Source of the DNA: Citrobacter sedlakii NBRC 105722 | Lineage (GTDB): Bacteria; Pseudomonadota; Gammaproteobacteria; Enterobacterales; Enterobacteriaceae | Length of the DNA stretch: 64,000 nt | Direction: 5' to 3' | Assembly (NCBI RefSeq): GCF_000759835.1 | Contig: NZ_BBNB01000001.1 | Location: forward strand, 744,001 to 808,000 | In this document: positions 59,790-64,000 of the stretch, piece by piece | Position numbering within the stretch: position 1 is the first letter of the stretch | How the letters are laid out: each line of letters begins with the position of its first letter | The notes under the pieces: model-generated | Told to the model about the DNA's origin: nothing | Seen by the model: only the letters and a program-made list of their open reading frames with translations | The model's database searches: none | Translations under genes and position numbers: made by a program

Positions 59790-61229
59790 TCAGGAGTGCG
59801 GGTAGCCGCCGCCGAGCGCGCTGGTGAGCTGTACCGACGCGTCCAGCCACTGGCCTTGTAAAATCAGGCCGTTACCCTGTTCGCGCAGCGCCGGAATTTT
59901 CGCCTCGCTAACGCGGGAACCGGCAATAATCCCCGCCCTGAAGCGCGCTTCAGCCAACGTTACCACCCGTCGGGCATCGTGCTCAATCTGCTGCTGATGG
60001 GCATTTTTTTGCGCCAGCGTTGCCACCTGACTGGCGGCGCGTGCGACGTCATTTACCGCCTCCACCACCGCTTTGTTGTAATTCGCGATCGACAAATCGC
60101 TTTGCGCCTGGGCGATATCCAGATTCGCGTTCAGTCTGCCGCTGTCGAAAATCGGTAGCGTCAGCCCGGCGGTAACGCCCATCTGCTGCGCGGAGCTACG
60201 GAACAGATCGCTTAAATGCAGCGCATCCTGTTGCAGAAAAGCCATCAGGTTGATATCAGGATAAAACGCCGCTTTCGCCGCCTCCACGCTGCTGAGCGAC
60301 GATTCGATATACCAGTGCGCCGCCTGCAAATCTGCCCTGCGCGCCAGCAATTCATAGCCCAGGCGATCCGGCAGTCGGCTTTCCACGTTCGGCAGCGCCA
60401 CCGGGTGAAGCGCCAGCGAGGTCGACTGGGCATTAATGAGCGCGCTGAGTCGCGCCTCTATGACCTTCATCTTTCCGGCAGCATCATTCAGTTGCTGTTG
60501 TGTTTTGCTGTCATCGATATCGGTTTCAACACCCTCGACCGAAGACGTTATCCCGTTCTGGTACAGCTGGCGATCGCTGTTAATAATATTGCGCTGTTCG
60601 TCTTCGATTTGCTGGAGCAGCGTGCTTAACGCCGCCTGCGTTTGCCATTCCCAGTACAACCGCGTGACGCTGCTTGCCAGCAACTGGCGGGTCTGCTCAC
60701 GTTCCGCTTCCCGCGCTTTCACCGCGCCGATTCGCGCCGTCACTTCCGCACGATTTTTCCCCCATAAATCCAGATCCCAACCGGCGGTTAAGCCAAACGT
60801 ACCGTTGGTATACCACGGTCCCGTGGTGCCTGCCGCGGGATCGGTCAGTGCGAACGGCCCCATTAACCCTTCCGCTGACATTTTCTGCCGCTCGAGATCC
60901 GCTGAAAAATCCAGTTGCGGACCGTCCTGGGTTTCAACCGCTTTCGCCTGCGCTTCCGCCAGTTGAATGCGTTGTTCAGCCACCTGCATATCCGGCGAGT
61001 GCAGCAGGGCGTGCTCAATCAGACCGTTGAGCTGGGGATCGTGATATACCTGCCACCATTGGCTTTCCGGCCACCCTTTTTTGAGTGACGCAGGCAGTGA
61101 GGCGTCAACGTGAGTCGCGGGGGTTTGCTGCGCCAGCGTCTGATGACTGTCATGCATGGGGGCGCATCCCGCCAGCAAAAGTGCAAAGGGGAAGCACGCT
61201 TTCACAGCGTGAAAAGAGTTACGATTCAT
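59790..61229 (-). CDS. mdtQ: MdtQ (YohG), outer-membrane efflux lipoprotein of the NodT/TolC family
   Basis: 479 residues with a lipoprotein signal (lipobox LLLAGC, Cys22) and two OEP domains. These have the long coiled-coil heptads of TolC-like channels (VAEQRIQLAEAQAKAVETQDG; AVVEAVNDVARAASQVATLAQ). The frame is uninterrupted here, whereas the E. coli K-12 copy is annotated as a pseudogene. No partner pump or adaptor gene lies beside it. The gene starts 245 bases from yohP; that gap holds only their promoters. Confidence 0.93.
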   Translation of the reverse strand: MNRNSFHAVKACFPFALLLAGCAPMHDSHQTLAQQTPATHVDASLPASLKKGWPESQWWQVYHDPQLNGLIEHALLHSPDMQVAEQRIQLAEAQAKAVETQDGPQLDFSADLERQKMSAEGLMGPFALTDPAAGTTGPWYTNGTFGLTAGWDLDLWGKNRAEVTARIGAVKAREAEREQTRQLLASSVTRLYWEWQTQAALSTLLQQIEDEQRNIINSDRQLYQNGITSSVEGVETDIDDSKTQQQLNDAAGKMKVIEARLSALINAQSTSLALHPVALPNVESRLPDRLGYELLARRADLQAAHWYIESSLSSVEAAKAAFYPDINLMAFLQQDALHLSDLFRSSAQQMGVTAGLTLPIFDSGRLNANLDIAQAQSDLSIANYNKAVVEAVNDVARAASQVATLAQKNAHQQQIEHDARRVVTLAEARFRAGIIAGSRVSEAKIPALREQGNGLILQGQWLDASVQLTSALGGGYPHS

Positions 61230-61473
61230 GAAGAAGTTCTGCTTAGAAAGGGTGCGCGGAGCTTACCCGTTGTTGAATGCGGTTTTTTAGTTACGCGTGG
61301 CATAACATCTTTGGCAAATAACCGTCATATCCGGCAATGTATTTTTCAAATAAATATCATTAATGGGATTTATTTATCTGATTTATGTGTTTGTTATTTA
61401 CGGACGATATCCCGGCGGCAGGTTGCAGAAGATTTCCTATACTTAATCTGAACGTACCAATAAGGGAACGGCA

Positions 61474-61557
61474 ATGAAGATTTTACTGTGGGTGATTTTG
61501 ATTATTTTTCTGATTGGGCTGTTGGTGGTCACCGGCGTGTTTAAGATGATTTTTTAA
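61474..61557 (+). CDS. yohP: YohP, tiny inner-membrane protein
   Basis: 27 residues, MKILLWVILIIFLIG through GVFKMIF, almost identical to E. coli YohP. It is a single transmembrane helix, studied in E. coli as a model for SRP-dependent post-translational insertion. AAGGGAA stands before the ATG and a TATACT box at 61438-61443 may be the -10 element. A REP-like hairpin follows. Confidence 0.93.
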   Translation: MKILLWVILIIFLIGLLVVTGVFKMIF

Positions 61558-61564
61558 CGGCTGC

Positions 61565-61593
61565 GCCGGGTAGCGACGTTTCGCTTACCCGGC
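61565..61593. repeat. REP-like hairpin between yohP and dusC
   Basis: GCCGGGTAGCG (61565-61575) and CGCTTACCCGGC (61582-61593) pair with one bulge, immediately after the yohP stop and before the convergent dusC stop. The composition is REP-like, with GGG/CCC replacing the usual GGA/TCC. Confidence 0.7.
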
Positions 61594-61599
61594 CAGTTA

Positions 61600-62538
61600 T
61601 CATAGGGTTATCGCCTGGATCGCCCGTGCAATGTCCGGTGAATGATTTAACGCGCGGATGTGCTGAAAGAGAACGGTGGCTTCATCATATTCTTTACGCA
61701 AATACCCCAGCCACTGCTTGATGCGCGCCACGTGATAAAGCCCGGTATCTCCCTGCTTTTCCAGTCGGGTATATTTTTGCAGTAGCGCCACCACCTCCGG
61801 CCACGGCATCCGCGGCTGGTTGTATTTCACTACCCGGCTGAGGTTGGGAATATTCAGCGCGCCACGGCCAATCATTATCGCGTCACAGCCGCTTGCCGCC
61901 ATGCAGGCCTGCGCGCTTTGCCAGTCCCAGATTTCCCCGTTGGCGATCACCGGAATGGTCAGACGCTGGCGAATCTCGCCGATGGCCTGCCAGTTGATAT
62001 GTTCGGCTTTGTAGCCCTGCTCTTTCGTGCGGCCATGCACCACCAGCTCACTGGCCCCGGCCTGCTGCACGGCGTCGGCGATCTCAAATTTTTTATCGCC
62101 GCTGTCCCAGCCGAGACGGACTTTTACCGTCACCGGCAGGTGGGCAGGCACCGCCTCACGCATCGCTTTGGCGCCCTGATAAATCAGCTCCGGATCTTTC
62201 AGAAGCGTCGCGCCGCCACCGCTGCCGTTAACCATTTTCGACGGGCAGCCGCAGTTGAGATCGACGCCGTAGGATCCCAGCTCAACGGCGCGGGCGGCGT
62301 TCTCCGCCAGCCACTGTGGATATTGACCCAGCAGTTGCACGCGCACCAGCGTCCCGGAAGGCGTTCGGCTGCCGTTCATCAGTTCCGGACACAGGCGATG
62401 AAACACTTTTACCGGCAGAAGTTGATCCACCACGCGCACAAATTCGGTGATGCATAAATCGTAGTCATTCACTTCCGTCAGAAGCTCGCGTACCAGGGAG
62501 TCGAGTACGCCTTCCATCGGCGCCAGTAAAACACGCAT
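61600..62538 (-). CDS. dusC: tRNA-dihydrouridine(16) synthase
   Basis: An FMN-dependent reductase making dihydrouridine at tRNA position 16. It has 312 residues from ATG 62538 ([16 protein letters not shown]); an in-frame start at 62592 lies within the upstream terminator. The FMN/catalytic motif [20 protein letters not shown] carries the active-site Cys near residue 98. [11 protein letters not shown]-type text and [13 protein letters not shown] are conserved. The C-terminal helical domain binds tRNA. Confidence 0.96.
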   Translation of the reverse strand: MRVLLAPMEGVLDSLVRELLTEVNDYDLCITEFVRVVDQLLPVKVFHRLCPELMNGSRTPSGTLVRVQLLGQYPQWLAENAARAVELGSYGVDLNCGCPSKMVNGSGGGATLLKDPELIYQGAKAMREAVPAHLPVTVKVRLGWDSGDKKFEIADAVQQAGASELVVHGRTKEQGYKAEHINWQAIGEIRQRLTIPVIANGEIWDWQSAQACMAASGCDAIMIGRGALNIPNLSRVVKYNQPRMPWPEVVALLQKYTRLEKQGDTGLYHVARIKQWLGYLRKEYDEATVLFQHIRALNHSPDIARAIQAITL

Positions 62539-62550
62539 AAGGTTATCCGC

Positions 62551-62579
62551 AAAAAAAGAGGCGCTATCATAGCGCCTCT
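62551..62579 (-). terminator. Terminator of the mhb-type operon
   Basis: AGAGGCGCTA (62557-62566) and TAGCGCCTCT (62570-62579) form a perfect ten-base stem with a three-base loop. On minus it is followed by seven T (AAAAAAA at 62551-62557 on plus). It lies between the mhbM stop and the dusC start on the same strand, ending the catabolic transcript before dusC. Confidence 0.92.
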
Positions 62580-62648
62580 CTGCGAGGATCAAAACCTTTT
62601 GCCGGATGGCGGTAAAACGGCTGCCCAGGCCGATGATGAAGCACAGCG

Positions 62649-63842
62649 CTAGCGCGGCAGCAGACAGTTATCCTCTTTCCAGCCGTATAACCACTCCATG
62701 CCGCGATAAAATTCCGCCTGCGATTTGCCTTTCCACAGCAGATTACGCACCTGACGTTCGACGCCCGCAGCGTGGTAGACGCGCCCCATTTCGCGGGTCG
62801 ACCAGACAATTCGCGCCGTGCGCGGAATGCGCACCGACTCATACAGCGCAAAGGCGCTTGCCGCATCGCCCTCGCATTTTTCCAGCGCTTTGCCGAGGGT
62901 CACCGCATCTTCCAGCGCCATGCATGCGCCCTGGGCCATATACTGCGCGACCGGGTGCGCGGCGTCACCGACCAGCGTAATGCGCTCCGTTCCCCATTTT
63001 TCCACCGGTTCGCGATCGGCGGTGGACCAGCGACGCCAGGAGGTGGGTTTGTCGAGCATCTGACGTGGACGAGGATGGATACCGGCAAAATACGAGAGCA
63101 CCTCTTCTTTACTGCCGTCCTTCACCCCCCACTCCTCCTGCTGACGGCTATGGAACGTCACCACCAGGTTGTACTGCTTGCCGCCGCGTAGCGGATAGTG
63201 AACAAGGTGACAGTGCGGCCCCGCCCACAGTACCGGCGCGTTAATGCGCAAATCTTCCGGCATATCGTCACAGTCAATCACCGCCCGGTAGACCACATGT
63301 CCGGTCACCCGCGGGGAATCCCCCAGCAGACTCTGGCGCACAACCGACTTCACGCCGTCACAGCCCACCAGAATATCGGCTGTCCAGCTGTTTCCCTGCT
63401 CATCAAATACCGTGACGTCGTCCGGCGTCTGGCGAATATCCACCACATTGGTGGATGTCCGGTATTCAACATCAGGATGGGTCAGCACCGCTTCCCAGAC
63501 CGAGGCATGAATGTCGACGCGGTGAATCACGGCATACGGCCCGCCGAAATGGTCGCGAAACGCCTGGCCGGTTTCAATGCGGACAACTTCCTCCGCGTTT
63601 ACCGCATCCATCATGGTGATATGGTCGGTAAATACCGCCCGCTGGCGCGCTACGTCGCCAACACCGAGGCTGTCCAGCGCCGAAAAGGCATTTGGGCCAA
63701 GCTGGATGCCTGCGCCAATCTCGCCAATCTCGTGCGCCTTTTCCAGCAGCATCACCTTGATACCCTGGCGCGCCAGCGAAAGCGCGGTTGCTGCCCCGCC
63801 AATGCCGCCGCCAACGATAATTGCGCTCTTCACTTTAGCCAT
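62649..63842 (-). CDS. mhbM: 3-hydroxybenzoate 6-hydroxylase (FAD monooxygenase)
   Basis: 397 residues of the group A flavoprotein monooxygenases. The Rossmann GxGxxG reads [16 protein letters not shown] at the N-terminus, the DG motif is [14 protein letters not shown] (near residue 155), and the GD motif is TLVGDAAHP (near residue 285). Family knowledge points to 3-hydroxybenzoate to gentisate conversion with NADH. The adjacent maleylpyruvate isomerase-like gene, a gentisate-pathway step, favours this over salicylate 1-hydroxylase. GAAGGAGAA lies eight bases before the ATG, 14 bases after the preceding stop. A terminator follows. Confidence 0.87.
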   Translation of the reverse strand: MAKVKSAIIVGGGIGGAATALSLARQGIKVMLLEKAHEIGEIGAGIQLGPNAFSALDSLGVGDVARQRAVFTDHITMMDAVNAEEVVRIETGQAFRDHFGGPYAVIHRVDIHASVWEAVLTHPDVEYRTSTNVVDIRQTPDDVTVFDEQGNSWTADILVGCDGVKSVVRQSLLGDSPRVTGHVVYRAVIDCDDMPEDLRINAPVLWAGPHCHLVHYPLRGGKQYNLVVTFHSRQQEEWGVKDGSKEEVLSYFAGIHPRPRQMLDKPTSWRRWSTADREPVEKWGTERITLVGDAAHPVAQYMAQGACMALEDAVTLGKALEKCEGDAASAFALYESVRIPRTARIVWSTREMGRVYHAAGVERQVRNLLWKGKSQAEFYRGMEWLYGWKEDNCLLPR

Positions 63843-63856
63843 TGTCGTTCTCCTTC

Positions 63857-64000
63857 TCAGGCTGAGAGTTTATCTTGTTGATTTTCGGGCGCGGCGGCGA
63901 TAAACGCCGGAAGCTGTGTGCAGGCTTCATACACCGCATTGCAGCGCGGAAAGGCGCTTAAGTCACACCCCATACGCAGCGCGTTCGCCCACTGCGGGAT
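63857..64000 (-). CDS. C-terminal end of a maleylpyruvate isomerase-like (GST-fold) protein, cut by the window edge
   Basis: 47 residues and the stop of a frame entering from the right edge. The text WANALRMGCDLSAFPRCNAVYEACTQLPAF then AAPENQQ is typical of the C-terminal helical domain of glutathione S-transferase-fold maleylpyruvate/maleylacetoacetate isomerases (MhbI, MaiA). It lies 14 bases upstream of mhbM on the same strand, consistent with the gentisate operon order mhb...I-M in Klebsiella. The symbol is left open because only the tail is visible. Confidence 0.75.
   Translation of the reverse strand: MPQWANALRMGCDLSAFPRCNAVYEACTQLPAFIAAAPENQQDKLSA

Noticed and set aside
3391-62610. 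CRISPR array made of the recurring GCCGGA...TCCGGC repeats
   Set aside because: These are single, scattered palindromic REP elements between genes, without regular spacers or cas genes.
62649-63842. Salicylate 1-hydroxylase
   Set aside because: The family is shared, but the neighbouring maleylpyruvate isomerase-like tail points to the gentisate pathway and hence to a 3-hydroxybenzoate 6-hydroxylase.

Overview
The window is chromosomal DNA of an enterobacterium close to Escherichia, Salmonella and Citrobacter. Almost every gene is recognisable as an E. coli K-12 type gene, and the order follows the K-12 segment from wza to dusC. Several K-12 blocks are missing: yegI-yegL, the ogrK remnant and gat operon, rcnR-rcnA, and molR/yehI-yehR. 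Other genes are extra: a GNAT acetyltransferase between dld and pbpG, an orphan lipoprotein before rcnB, and a 3-hydroxybenzoate/gentisate catabolic locus after dusC. This mix and the protein-level divergence fit Citrobacter or a near relative best. That is an inference from remembered sequences, not a database result.

Layout. 1-1.8 kb holds the 5' part of wza (minus strand) and its long leader with a JUMPstart/ops element. 1.8-12.2 kb holds yegH, then the minus-strand udk-dcd-asmA group, dgcE (yegE, shorter than in E. coli), alkA and yegD. 12.2-12.4 kb holds a Sib-type antisense RNA whose Ibs toxin frame looks decayed. 12.6-23.6 kb is the mdtABCD-baeSR multidrug efflux and envelope-stress operon. 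23.8-26.4 kb holds trhP (yegQ), the sRNA CyaR and yegS. 26.4-31.8 kb holds fbaB and the little-understood yegTUV operon with the GntR regulator yegW. 31.8-33.5 kb is thiMD behind a TPP riboswitch.

33.5-40.3 kb is the most accessory-like part. It has an AT-rich gap with two possible tiny ORFs, an orphan lipoprotein gene, rcnB without rcnRA, and a yeh/stc-type chaperone-usher fimbrial operon (yehDCBA) preceded by an AT-rich leader containing a long dyad. 40.3-51.4 kb returns to the conserved backbone: mrp, metG, yehS, btsR-btsS, mlrA, yohO and the yehZYXW (osmF) osmoprotectant transporter. 51.5-62.5 kb holds bglX, dld, the GNAT gene, pbpG, yohC, yohD, yohF, an intact mdtQ, the tiny membrane protein gene yohP, and dusC. 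The window ends inside a minus-strand mhb-type operon: mhbM plus the 3' end of a maleylpyruvate isomerase-like gene.

Functionally, most of the window concerns the envelope: capsule export, efflux, outer-membrane biogenesis, fimbriae, peptidoglycan trimming, c-di-GMP and curli control. These are interleaved with nucleotide and tRNA enzymes (udk, dcd, metG, trhP, dusC). No transposase, integrase, CRISPR array, rRNA or tRNA gene was seen.
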